Below are positions 21,828-30,150 of a DNA stretch of 39,352 bases, piece by piece. Position numbers and translations under genes: made by a program. The notes under the pieces are model-generated. The model was not told the origin of the DNA. It was given only the letters and a program-made list of their open reading frames with translations, and ran no database searches. Every line of letters starts with the position of its first letter. Position 1 is the stretch's first letter. This DNA comes from Myxococcales bacterium (lineage in GTDB: Bacteria; Myxococcota_A; Polyangia; Haliangiales; Haliangiaceae): the NCBI GenBank assembly GCA_011526095.1, contig WYBA01000155.1:1-39352 (forward strand), written 5' to 3'.

Positions 21828-23941
21828 GGAGTTCCTCCCGCGCGCTCCTCGGACCAGATCTTCGCGGCCGACCGGATCCGGCTCTCGGCCGCGACCAGGA
21901 AGTTGCCGGAGGTGACGACGACCTGCCCCTCCGTGAGGCCCTCGATCACCTCGACGGTCTCATCACTGCGCGCACCGAGCTTTACCTCCTGGGGGCGCAA
22001 CCGGCCCTCACCGATGTCGACGAACACCAGCCGCCGTGGACCCGTGTAGACGACGGCGTCGATCGGCGCCTGGAGACGCCGTCCCAGGTCCAACTCGAAC
22101 GACACAGTCGCGTACATGTCCGGCTTGAGCTCGAGCCCTTCGTTCTTCAGCTCGACGCGGACCTTGCCGGTGCGCGACCCCTTGTCGAGGTACGGGTAGA
22201 CGTACGCGACAGTGCCGTCGAAGGTCTTGTCCGGGAGGTAGCTGAGGGTGACCTTGGCTCGCTGACCCTTCTTGACCTGCGGGAGGTCGGCCTCGTAGAG
22301 GTCCGCCTCGACCCAGACGCGATCGAGCGCCGCGATCCGGAACAGGCGCATGCCCGCCTCGACGGCGCCCCCCTCGACGACGTCCTTCTCGATGACGTAG
22401 CCGCTCGCCGGCGAATAGAACGGCACGTCCTCGATCGGCTCGCCGCGCTTCGCGATCGCAGCGATCTGCCCCTTCGACACCCCCCACAGCTGGAGCTTCC
22501 GCTCGGCCGCGCGCAGCAGCGCATCGCCGCGCGTGCTCTGGCGGGCCAGGAGGTACTCCTGCTGGGCCGCGAACAGCTCTGGACTGTACAGCGTGAACAG
22601 GAGCTGACCCTTCTTGACCGCCTGACCGGTCTCGTCGACGTGGAGCTTGGTGATCCAGCCGCCGAGCTTCAGTGTCACATCCTTGAGCCGGCTCTCGTCG
22701 TAGGCGACGCGACCCACTGCACGGATCGACCGCGTCATCGGCGCGACGACGACCTTGCCGGTCCGGATCCCGACCTGCCCGCGGCGGGCCTCGTCGATCC
22801 GGATCACGCCACTCTCCTCCTCGTCGAACGTCACCGACGAGAGATCCATGGAGCAGATCGGGCACGTCCCCGCTTCGTCCTGACGAACCGACGGATGCAT
22901 CGAGCACGTGTAGTGCGAGACGTCCTCGCCGGCGTGGCCGTGACCCTCGTGCGACACGCCGCCACCGTCGTCGGGCGCGGCCACGCCCCAGGTCGACGAC
23001 CCGCCGCAGGTCGACATCTTCTGGCCCATGTACGGGTTCTCGAGAGTCGGGCTCTTCTGCAGCCACTTCTTGAAACCCTTGGCCATCGGGCAGCGGAACA
23101 CGTGCCAGCCCTCCTGGAGCCGAGGGTCAGCCGCGGCGAGCGCGATCAGGAACCGATTCAGCTCGCCGTACGCCAGTCGGGCCGCCTCAATGTCGGTGGC
23201 TGCGGCGAGCGACTCGGCGGCCACGGTACCCTGGCCCAGGCAGTCGGCGACCTCGGAACCCGCGCCCGGCAACGCCACCTCGGCGGCGTGGATCGCCTGC
23301 GCCGCCTCCCGCGCCGGCACGGCGACGCCGTCGAGCCGATCGAAGGCGAGCTCGGTGCGCACGCGCTCGGTCGCCTCGAATGCATGACGCAGCGCCTCGA
23401 GCGCGGGCGCCGGCAGCTCGGTCGGCGGGACGGCCGGCTCCTCGATCTCGGCGGACTGGCCGCCGGTGCCGGTTCCGCCCAGCGCGCGCAGCCCCGACGT
23501 GCCGACCGTGATCTGGAAGCGCGCCGATCCGCTGGCGGCGCCCGCGACACGGACCTCGAGCGTCCAGCTGCCGCCCATCGGCAGATCGAAGCGCGCCTCG
23601 TACCTGCCGCCGCCCTTGGCGCGCACGCTCGCGCTACCTCGCATCTCCGCCATCGAGCCCATCGCCGGCATCACGTAGGTCACGGTGACGTCGGCACGCT
23701 CCACGGCAGCGCCGTTTCGGTCGGTGATCGCGAGGAGCAACGCGTTGCCCTTCTCGCGCGGCGGATCCGGACGGAGCGCCGCCTCGATGACCAGCACCCC
23801 GGCCTCGGCACGCGCCGGCTTCGACGTGCCACCGCCGCCCACCTCTCCGCCGGTGAACCACGCGATGAGCTGGCGGTGGTACACGAGCCCGGCGATCAAC
23901 GCGACGACCAGCACCGCGATCGGAACCGCATGCCGTCTCAT
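21824..23941 (-). CDS. cusB: CusB-type membrane fusion protein with FixH-, DUF3347- and heavy-metal-binding modules
   Basis: 705 aa, clearly longer than usual CusB (about 400). In order: an N-terminal anchor helix (VPIAVLVVALIAGLVY); a YtkA/FixH-like beta domain at about 60-165 (VTVTYVMPAMGSMAEMRG, PMGGSWTLEV); a helical DUF3347-like domain at about 200-320 ending HVFRCPMAKGFKKWLQ and NPYMGQKMSTCGG; a heavy-metal-binding zinc-ribbon-like YTCSMHPSVRQ plus TCPICSMDL at about 345-365; then the membrane-fusion part, with hairpin and lipoyl/barrel segments from GIRTGKVVVAPMTRSIRAVG to GLTEGQVVVTSGNFLVAAES. The protein should bridge CusA and CusC. The added modules would collect metal in the periplasm. 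ATGA overlap with cusC. Confidence 0.92.
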   Translation of the reverse strand: MRRHAVPIAVLVVALIAGLVYHRQLIAWFTGGEVGGGGTSKPARAEAGVLVIEAALRPDPPREKGNALLLAITDRNGAAVERADVTVTYVMPAMGSMAEMRGSASVRAKGGGRYEARFDLPMGGSWTLEVRVAGAASGSARFQITVGTSGLRALGGTGTGGQSAEIEEPAVPPTELPAPALEALRHAFEATERVRTELAFDRLDGVAVPAREAAQAIHAAEVALPGAGSEVADCLGQGTVAAESLAAATDIEAARLAYGELNRFLIALAAADPRLQEGWHVFRCPMAKGFKKWLQKSPTLENPYMGQKMSTCGGSSTWGVAAPDDGGGVSHEGHGHAGEDVSHYTCSMHPSVRQDEAGTCPICSMDLSSVTFDEEESGVIRIDEARRGQVGIRTGKVVVAPMTRSIRAVGRVAYDESRLKDVTLKLGGWITKLHVDETGQAVKKGQLLFTLYSPELFAAQQEYLLARQSTRGDALLRAAERKLQLWGVSKGQIAAIAKRGEPIEDVPFYSPASGYVIEKDVVEGGAVEAGMRLFRIAALDRVWVEADLYEADLPQVKKGQRAKVTLSYLPDKTFDGTVAYVYPYLDKGSRTGKVRVELKNEGLELKPDMYATVSFELDLGRRLQAPIDAVVYTGPRRLVFVDIGEGRLRPQEVKLGARSDETVEVIEGLTEGQVVVTSGNFLVAAESRIRSAAKIWSEERAGGTP

Positions 23942-25302
23942 CGGACACCTCCTTCCGGCCGGCCCGGCACGAGCCCGACCGTCCTCGCCAGCGCAGCCTG
24001 CCTGCGCGACAGCTCCGCGCGCGCCATCTCGAGCTCGAGCTCGGCGCTGCGCAGGTTTTCCTCGGCGTCGACCACGGCGCTGAAGTCGTTCTGCGCCGAC
24101 GTGAAGCCCGCCCGCGCCGCGTCGAGCTGATCGCGTGCGGCCGGCACGAGCGTCTTCTCGTTCAGCTCGACCAGCGCCTTCGCCTCGACGACTCGACGAT
24201 GCGCCCGGTCGACCTCGACGCGAATCGTGTCGACGACGCTCTCGTCCTCGAAGGTCATCTGCGCGGCCTCCGCCTCGGCCTGCTCGACCGCAGCGCGTCG
24301 CTTGCCGCGCTGGAGCGGGATCTCGACCATCACGCCCACCATCCAGCGATGCTCCGGCATGTCCCACATCGAGTCGTATCCCGCCATCAGCTCGAAGTCG
24401 GGGTAGTACTCGCGCCGTGCCATCGCGATCTCGGCGCGCGCGGCACGGATCCGCGCCCGGCTCGACCCGCGCTGCGGGCGCAGCTCCACAGCGAGCGCCT
24501 GGAGATCCTCGCTGCTTCCATCGGGAGCCTCGGCGAGCTCGAGCGTCGTCGGCGCCGGCGGCAGCGCGGCGCCTGGGTCGCGGTGCAGCAGGCCGTTGAT
24601 GCGGGCGACGACCAGATCGCGCTCCGCCTCGAGCCCGAGCCGTTCGCGCTCGAGCTCGGCGAGCTCGACCTCCGCCGCGATCGCGTCCTGCTGCGCCGCA
24701 CGCCCCGCGATGTACTGCGCCTCGGCGCTCTGCTTCATCTCACCCATCAACACGCGATGCGCCTCGTTGATCGCAAGGCCACGCGCCACCGCGTAGTAGT
24801 CGTCGAACATCTCGGAGGCCATCTGCGCGAGCTCGAGCTGGACCATCTCGATCTCGGCGGCCTCCGTCTCGGCCATCGCGAGCGCGGCCTCTCCGGCGAG
24901 ACGCCGCTTGCCCGGCCAGGGCAGCCGCTGGCGGATCTCCGCCCGCTGCCCGAAGGGCGCGTCACCCACCACGCTCAGCGGGGCGACCTCGTAGCTGACC
25001 ATCGGATCGTCGAGGGCGGTGGCCTGGTCGATCTCGGCGAGCGCCGCACGCAGCCCCTCCCGCGCGGCGGCGACGTCCGGGTTGCGGGCGAGCACCGCCT
25101 CGATCAGCGCGGCGCGGTCGAGCTCCTTGGCCTCGGCGAACAGCGCGCCGGCGTCGCGTTTCGCGACGGAAGCTCGACTCTCCCGGCGGTATTCCGCCCA
25201 CAGGGCATCGTGCCGACGCCGGTCGACGCCAGCGCTGCACCCGAACCACAAGATGGATCCTGCGAGCCCGATCAGGGCTCCACGAACTACATGGCTCTGC
25301 AT
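23938..25302 (-). CDS. cusC: Outer-membrane efflux protein (TolC/CusC family)
   Basis: 454 aa from ATG 25302. It has a lipoprotein-type signal peptide (LIGLAGSILWFGC). Two OEP repeats follow, rich in long coiled-coil helices (LAMAETEAAEIEMVQLELAQ; AVEQAEAEAAQMTFEDESVV), with beta-segment markers VSYEVAPLSVVGDAPFGQ, QRLPWPGKRR, DFELMAGYDSMWDM and VGVMVEIPLQRGKR. It forms the trimeric outer-membrane channel of the Cus pump. The stop overlaps the cusB start (ATGA), and 95 bp separate it from the Cys-rich gene upstream. A longer reading frame exists but lacks signal-peptide logic. Confidence 0.9.
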   Translation of the reverse strand: MQSHVVRGALIGLAGSILWFGCSAGVDRRRHDALWAEYRRESRASVAKRDAGALFAEAKELDRAALIEAVLARNPDVAAAREGLRAALAEIDQATALDDPMVSYEVAPLSVVGDAPFGQRAEIRQRLPWPGKRRLAGEAALAMAETEAAEIEMVQLELAQMASEMFDDYYAVARGLAINEAHRVLMGEMKQSAEAQYIAGRAAQQDAIAAEVELAELERERLGLEAERDLVVARINGLLHRDPGAALPPAPTTLELAEAPDGSSEDLQALAVELRPQRGSSRARIRAARAEIAMARREYYPDFELMAGYDSMWDMPEHRWMVGVMVEIPLQRGKRRAAVEQAEAEAAQMTFEDESVVDTIRVEVDRAHRRVVEAKALVELNEKTLVPAARDQLDAARAGFTSAQNDFSAVVDAEENLRSAELELEMARAELSRRQAALARTVGLVPGRPEGGVR

Positions 25303-25397
25303 TGCATCCTCTCGGCGCCACACCCAAGCGTGGCGCGCAGTGGGTGCCGCGGACAGACCGCGGCGCACTCACGCTCGTCGGCTACACGAGAGGACGA

Positions 25398-25799
25398 TCA
25401 GAGCAACAGAGAGCAGTGTGCGAGGAACAGCGGCGGTGCTCGACTCGACGGATGCGCGACACCGGGCTCGGCGCGAACGGCGACCGAAGGCGGCGCTGTG
25501 ATCACGTCGATGGTCACGCGCGGCACGATCAGACCGGCCAGCGTGCTCGCCGTGTCGCCAGTCAGCCTCGGCTGCGAGGCAGGGACGCGAGCCGACTCGA
25601 TGTCGCAGCAGCACGCTGCGCGCGCGTCCGGCGCGTCCGCCGGCGACGTCTCCTCGTCGCTCGCCTCGGGGCAGCAGCACGCCGAGCGCACCTCTCCGTC
25701 GGCCTGGCAGCGGTACCAGTCCGCGGCGATGGCCATCGTCGGCGAGAGCACGACGAGGACGACGAGGGCGATGGAGACGCGACGCACTTCGATGGTCAT
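25398..25799 (-). CDS. Cys-rich periplasmic protein leading the cus operon
   Basis: 133 aa from ATG 25799. It has a signal peptide (VSIALVVLVVLSPTMAIAAD) with cleavage likely after AIA. The mature part has WYRCQADGEVRSACCCPE and ARAACCCDIESA: two CCC runs and an extra Cys that look like a metal-binding cluster. Similar small Cys-rich proteins often precede Cus-type pumps in proteobacteria; no domain name is claimed. The tail is hydrophobic (PPLFLAHCSLLL). A -24/-12 candidate and a perfect dyad lie upstream, so it is probably the first gene of the unit running to 17782. Confidence 0.75.
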   Translation of the reverse strand: MTIEVRRVSIALVVLVVLSPTMAIAADWYRCQADGEVRSACCCPEASDEETSPADAPDARAACCCDIESARVPASQPRLTGDTASTLAGLIVPRVTIDVITAPPSVAVRAEPGVAHPSSRAPPLFLAHCSLLL

Positions 25800-25821
25800 C
25801 CTACGGCGGAAGGTCCGGGCC

Positions 25822-25837
25822 GGCAACGGGCCCTCCC
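25822..25837 (-). promoter_or_regulatory. Putative sigma54 promoter of the cus operon
   Basis: The minus strand reads GGGAGG-GCCCG-TTGCC, with GG and GC 10 nt apart. The -12 TTGC is good and the -24 box poor. The predicted leader is 12 nt and contains AGG just before ATG 25799. Confidence 0.4.
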
Positions 25838-25874
25838 GGAGACCAGAGTCGCCCCCGAAATCATTCCTATATAG

Positions 25875-25891
25875 GTGACTATGGCGGTCAC
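25875..25891. promoter_or_regulatory. Operator dyad GTGAC-N7-GTCAC (perfect) upstream of the cus operon
   Basis: GTGACTATGGCGGTCAC is about 38 bp upstream of the -24 candidate. It directly abuts a 10-bp AT-containing palindrome CCTATATAGG (25866-25875), unusual in this GC-rich region. The rest of 25800-25950 shows nothing else. Confidence 0.75.
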
Positions 25892-25950
25892 ACTGTGGCG
25901 GCCGAACAAGACCGCGCAACGGCTGGTCGCCAAAATCCGAGGACGTCGTC

Positions 25951-27621
25951 CTACCGCGGCCCCGCGGCCGAGCCGAGGTCGAGCGTCTTGCTCGGCCTCA
26001 CGCCGTCGTCGTTCGCGGGCTCCGCCTTCCGCTCACTCGTCGCGGCCGTGCCCACCTTCTTGACCCTCAGAGATGCGCGCCGCCGCTTTTCAGCGTTAGC
26101 GGTATCAGTGCGACCTACTCCTGGCACGCCCGCGTCGACCAGCGCGACCAGCTCCAGGCGCGCGACGGAGCCCTCCGCTACCACGACGCGCGTCTCTGCC
26201 GACGCATAGCCGGCCAGCTCGGCGCGGATGACTACCGTTGATCCCTCGGGCAGCGCCGCGATCGCGGGTGCCGGGCCGAGCGTCTCGCCGTCCAGGCTGA
26301 CGATCGCACCCGCGGGCTCCGTCTCGACGCGAACGCGCCGGAGGGTCAGAGCCGGCGGCGGCGAGCTCAGTGCCTTCGGCTGGTCGTTGGCTCGCAGCTC
26401 TGTCGACGACGCGGCGGGCGGTGCGCCCCCGCGACGTTCGTCGTCCCTGCCGCGGCCGAGTGCCAAGCCGATCGCGGCGGCGACGACCGCGAGGCCGACC
26501 GCCGCGAATGCTGCGAAGCGGCGGAGAGGAGATGATCGCGCCGGCTGCCCGCCGCGCGACTCGATCGCGCCAGCCGCCGTGCCATGCGTAGTCGTCCCAT
26601 GCGAGCTCGTGAGCGGCGGCGCTGGCGGTGGCGCCCCGACGGTCAGGACCGCGGTCGGCGGACGATCGCTCGCGTTCTTCCGCGTGGCGTCGACCGGCGA
26701 GGCGCGCTGATAGAGGTCGCCCGCCACGGCGCGCACGATGCGCTCGCCGTCCGGCAGTTCGTCGGCGAGCGCGAACACCAACTCGCGCACGCGCTGGATC
26801 CGCGCGTCGACATGCACGGCGATGCCTCGCTCGAGGACCGGGAACCAGCCGTGCGGCACGTCGTGCGCGGCCTCCAGTTCGAGCACCTGCCGCGCCAGGA
26901 ACGGGTTGTCGCGCTGGTTGTTCAGCGCCGCCAGCAGCGGGTTCGAGGCGTTCGAGCCGTCGACCGCGTACGGCAGACGGCCGGCGATCATGCGCACCGC
27001 GATCATCGAGAGCGCGTAGATGTCGGCGCGGCCGTCGACCCCGGCGAAGTCGACGACCTGCTCGGGCGCGACGTAATAAGGAGAGCCGGCGACGAATCCG
27101 GCGTGCGTGAGCCGCGCGCCGGTGCTGCTCGGCGCCTTGGCGAGCCCGAAGTCGACGATCTTGACGAGCCGAGCCTCGCCTTCGACGAGGAACACGTTGG
27201 ATGGCTTGAGGTCGCGATGCACGATGCCGGCGGCGTGGAGCACCTCCAGGCCGTCGGCGATCTGCGCGAGGATTCGCAGCGCGTCCTCGGCGCCGAGCTT
27301 CTGGTAGCTCGCGAGGTAGCCTTCCAGGTCGCCGCCGTCGAGGAACTCCATCAGGATGTAGGGCCGCCCGTCGGCGAGCTGCGCGACGTCGTAGATCTCG
27401 ACGAGGTGGCGATGCTTGACCTGCATGCCCGCCACGGCCTCGCGCAAGAACCGCTCGACCATGTCCGTGCGCGGCAGCAGCTCGGGCCGGATGATCTTGA
27501 CGACGGCCCGGCGCTTCGGCTCCAGGTTGTGTCGGGCCTCCCAGACCGTCCCCATGCCGCCGGCATCGCTGAGCAGGCGATGGACGACGTAGCCACCGAT
27601 GCGGGTGCCGAGGAGCTCCAT
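25951..27621 (-). CDS. Membrane Ser/Thr protein kinase with C-terminal PEGA domain
   Basis: 556 aa from ATG 27621. The kinase domain (about 1-280) has the Gly loop SDAGGMGTVWEA, VVKII with the catalytic Lys, GIVHRDLKPSNVF with the catalytic Asp, VDFGLAKAP and SPYYVAPEQV, so all residues needed for activity are present. A Pro/Thr-rich juxtamembrane linker leads to one TM helix (FAAFAAVGLAVVAAAIGLAL, about residue 370). Outside are a PEGA repeat (RVRVETEPAGAIVSLDGETL, GYASAETRVVVAEGS) and a Lys/Arg-rich tail. Layout is that of myxobacterial Hanks kinases. It is the last of six tightly packed genes and starts 7 bp after the SBBP lipoprotein stop. An FHA protein, a natural phospho-Thr reader, was encoded nearby at 35347. 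Confidence 0.93.
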   Translation of the reverse strand: MELLGTRIGGYVVHRLLSDAGGMGTVWEARHNLEPKRRAVVKIIRPELLPRTDMVERFLREAVAGMQVKHRHLVEIYDVAQLADGRPYILMEFLDGGDLEGYLASYQKLGAEDALRILAQIADGLEVLHAAGIVHRDLKPSNVFLVEGEARLVKIVDFGLAKAPSSTGARLTHAGFVAGSPYYVAPEQVVDFAGVDGRADIYALSMIAVRMIAGRLPYAVDGSNASNPLLAALNNQRDNPFLARQVLELEAAHDVPHGWFPVLERGIAVHVDARIQRVRELVFALADELPDGERIVRAVAGDLYQRASPVDATRKNASDRPPTAVLTVGAPPPAPPLTSSHGTTTHGTAAGAIESRGGQPARSSPLRRFAAFAAVGLAVVAAAIGLALGRGRDDERRGGAPPAASSTELRANDQPKALSSPPPALTLRRVRVETEPAGAIVSLDGETLGPAPAIAALPEGSTVVIRAELAGYASAETRVVVAEGSVARLELVALVDAGVPGVGRTDTANAEKRRRASLRVKKVGTAATSERKAEPANDDGVRPSKTLDLGSAAGPR

Positions 27622-27628
27622 CGCGCTG

Positions 27629-29332
27629 TCAGTTCGCGAGGGGGTTGAGTCCCACGATGAAGCCGTCGACGCCACCGATGGCGCTGTACCCGATGCCGCC
27701 GAACTCGGCGAAGCCCTCGAAGTGACCGGCACAGTAGAGCCGACCATCTGGCGCCACGGCGACGTCCATGCCGTTCTCCTGCCCGGTGCCGCCGAGGCGA
27801 GCCGAACCGAGATGATTGCCGGTCTCGCCGTCGAAGGTGCCCAGGAACACCTCCATGCCGCTCCCCGCCGACGTGAGGTCGTCGCCACCGAGGTTGACGG
27901 TCCCGGCGAAGCTACCGATCACGCTGACGTCGTCGCTGGAGTCGACGGTGAGCGCACCCGCGATGTCGGTCGTCGTGCTGCTGAACGACTTGGACCAGTC
28001 GTGCGCGCCCGCGAGCGAGTAGCGCGCGAGGAAGACGTCGCGGCCGGTCTGCGAGGTCAACGTTGTCGGCCCGCCGAAGTCGACGGTGCCCTGGAACGAT
28101 CCTGTCAACAGGATCCGCCGGGCGCTGTCGATGCCGACATCCGAGCCGGCGTCGGTCGCCGTAGAGCCGAATCGAAACGAGAACAGATGCGCGCCGGCCG
28201 CCGCGCCGAGCTTCGCGAGAAAGATGTCAGTGCCGCCCGCGCTCATGAGATCCGAGCCGCCGTAGTTCGTGGTGCCCAGGAACTCGCCGGTGAGCACGAC
28301 ATCACCGGCGCTGTCGACCCCCATGGAGGCCAGCGAATCACTCGCCGCGCCGCCGAGCCGCTTCGACCAGACGTGCGCGCCGCCGGCGTTCCCGAGCTTG
28401 GCGACGTAGAGATCGCCGACGCCAGCCCCAGCGTTGGTGAGGGACGCGCCACCGAAGGAGAGCGACGCCGACGAGAAGGACCCGGCCACGACGATCTCGT
28501 TCGGGCCGCTGACGGCGATCGCCGAGCCGCTGCCGTCGTTCCCCAGGCCACCGTATCTCGCAGACCAGATGTGCGCGCCGGTCGTGCCGTTGAGCTTGAC
28601 CACGAAGATGTCGCTGTCCCCCGCGCTCATCCGCCCTCCGCCACCGAAGTCCACGGTCCCCTGGAACCTACCGACGACGAACACGTCGCCATTCCCGTCG
28701 ATGGCGATGCCCTCCGCCGAGTCGATCTCGGTCGAACCGAACCGGACAGCCCAGACAGCGCTTCCGGTCGCCGCGTCGAGCTTGGCGACGAATGCGTCGT
28801 TGCTTCCATCGCTCGTCAGGTTTTGTCCACCGATCGCGACAGTGCCCTGGAACCACCCGCCCGCGAAGACGTGCCCATCCGCGAACACGACGTCCCGCGC
28901 GAAGTCGCCCCCCGAACTGCCCACTTGATTGAACCATAGCGAGTCGCCCGGCACCCCGAACAGCGCACCGACCATGGTGTTCTGGGTGAGGTCCACGCTG
29001 CACCCAGTGTTCCCGGAGCACGCATCCGACCAGCCCAGGAACACGCTCCCCAAGGGAGTCGCGGTCAACTGGATCGCGGTGCCATCGTCGAACTCCGCGG
29101 AGCAGGCCGTCGACGGGCAATCGATGCCCGGCGGCGTCGACGTCACCGATCCGTTCCCGTTGCCACCGACGGCGACCGTCAAGGTGTGCCGGCCATCGCC
29201 GCCACCGTCGGGATCTGTCCCGCTGTCTGGGTCGATGCCGGCGTCCGGCTCGACATAGGGAGGACGATCGACGCCACAGCCACTCAGCGACGCGAGCACC
29301 CAGACGATTGCGACAGAAGCACAGTGGCGCAT
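27629..29332 (-). CDS. Lipoprotein with InlB-type B-repeat and SBBP beta-propeller repeats
   Basis: 567 aa. Lipoprotein signal MRHCASVAIVWVLASLSGC with Cys about residue 19, then an Asp/Gly/Pro linker. A divergent InlB_B-like repeat follows (HTLTVAVGGNGNGSVTSTPP, GSVFLGWSDACSGNTGC). About eight SBBP-type repeats of roughly 45 residues come after it, each with W..RFG....D.A.....D..GDV.V.G.F.GT..FGG (for example GIAIDGNGDVFVVGRFQGTV). They should form a beta-propeller on the cell surface. Many such lipoproteins exist in myxobacteria; the ligand is unknown. Start ATG 29332 is 2 bp after the TPR gene stop; TTG 29338 would add two residues. Confidence 0.85.
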   Translation of the reverse strand: MRHCASVAIVWVLASLSGCGVDRPPYVEPDAGIDPDSGTDPDGGGDGRHTLTVAVGGNGNGSVTSTPPGIDCPSTACSAEFDDGTAIQLTATPLGSVFLGWSDACSGNTGCSVDLTQNTMVGALFGVPGDSLWFNQVGSSGGDFARDVVFADGHVFAGGWFQGTVAIGGQNLTSDGSNDAFVAKLDAATGSAVWAVRFGSTEIDSAEGIAIDGNGDVFVVGRFQGTVDFGGGGRMSAGDSDIFVVKLNGTTGAHIWSARYGGLGNDGSGSAIAVSGPNEIVVAGSFSSASLSFGGASLTNAGAGVGDLYVAKLGNAGGAHVWSKRLGGAASDSLASMGVDSAGDVVLTGEFLGTTNYGGSDLMSAGGTDIFLAKLGAAAGAHLFSFRFGSTATDAGSDVGIDSARRILLTGSFQGTVDFGGPTTLTSQTGRDVFLARYSLAGAHDWSKSFSSTTTDIAGALTVDSSDDVSVIGSFAGTVNLGGDDLTSAGSGMEVFLGTFDGETGNHLGSARLGGTGQENGMDVAVAPDGRLYCAGHFEGFAEFGGIGYSAIGGVDGFIVGLNPLAN

Positions 29333-29334
29333 GA

Positions 29335-30150
29335 TCAAAACCTCCCGATCACCTGCACACCCGCCATGGCCGGCGAGACAAGAGGACCGGCGGTGACGGT
29401 CGACGTCGACCGCTCGGGACCCGTGAGGAACCAGAGCGCCGCCGCTCCGGCGATGGCCACTCCACCGACCACATACGCGATGTTCGCGTTGCGGGCGGCG
29501 TCATCGGCGTCCTGGAGCAGCTCGTTGGCGCGTTCGGCGTCGGCACAGGCGGTCATGGGGCAGAGGCTCGCGGCGTCGTCCTCGTCGCCGCTCGACCGTA
29601 TCCCGAACACCACCCCCGCGCCCAGCGCGACGAGGCCCCCGCCACCCAGGAAAAGGGAGACCTTTCGACCAGTTGTGAGGCGGCTCACGGGTTCCGGATC
29701 CCGAGGCGGAGCTTGCGGCAGCGGCTCGCTCGCGTCGCCCGGCGCCGTGGGCTCAGCCTCGGTTGGCGGCTTGTTCGCCGCGTCCTCCATCGCGCGGATG
29801 ATCTCCTCGACCTGCGTTCGGATCTCAGCCGCGTCCGGTCCGTCGCCAATCTTGGAGAGGAACGTCCGGTACGCACGCGCGGCGTCCGCGTAGCGCCCGG
29901 CCTTTCGGTGGGCGAGCCCGATGTTGAGCCAGAAGATCGGCGCTGGCTCGACCAGCGCGCCGGCCTCGTACTCGCCGATCGCCTCGTCGAAGTGCTCGAG
30001 ATCCAGGTGGCGATTGCCGAGCCGCAGGTGATCGAGCGCCTTGCGATCGGCGGGATTGTCGAGTGGGCCCGCCTGTGCGATCGCCGCGAACCACGCGACC
30101 AACAGCACGACGGCGATCGTGATGATGTGTCCTCGCTTCACGTCGCTCAC
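29335..30150 (-). CDS. TPR-containing membrane/periplasmic protein
   Basis: 271 aa from GTG 30150, whose GTGA overlaps the stop of the putative immunity gene. The N-terminal signal or anchor is HIITIAVVLLVAWFAAIAQAG. TPR-like helices follow (ALDHLRLGNRHLDLEHFDEA, IFWLNIGLAHRKAGRYADAA), then a Glu/Pro-rich linker and two C-terminal membrane helices (VSLFLGGGGLVALGAGVVFG; NIAYVVGGVAIAGAAALWFL). A scaffold role in the envelope is likely. Family members in myxobacteria often sit beside Ser/Thr kinases, as here. Confidence 0.8.
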   Translation of the reverse strand: MSDVKRGHIITIAVVLLVAWFAAIAQAGPLDNPADRKALDHLRLGNRHLDLEHFDEAIGEYEAGALVEPAPIFWLNIGLAHRKAGRYADAARAYRTFLSKIGDGPDAAEIRTQVEEIIRAMEDAANKPPTEAEPTAPGDASEPLPQAPPRDPEPVSRLTTGRKVSLFLGGGGLVALGAGVVFGIRSSGDEDDAASLCPMTACADAERANELLQDADDAARNANIAYVVGGVAIAGAAALWFLTGPERSTSTVTAGPLVSPAMAGVQVIGRF

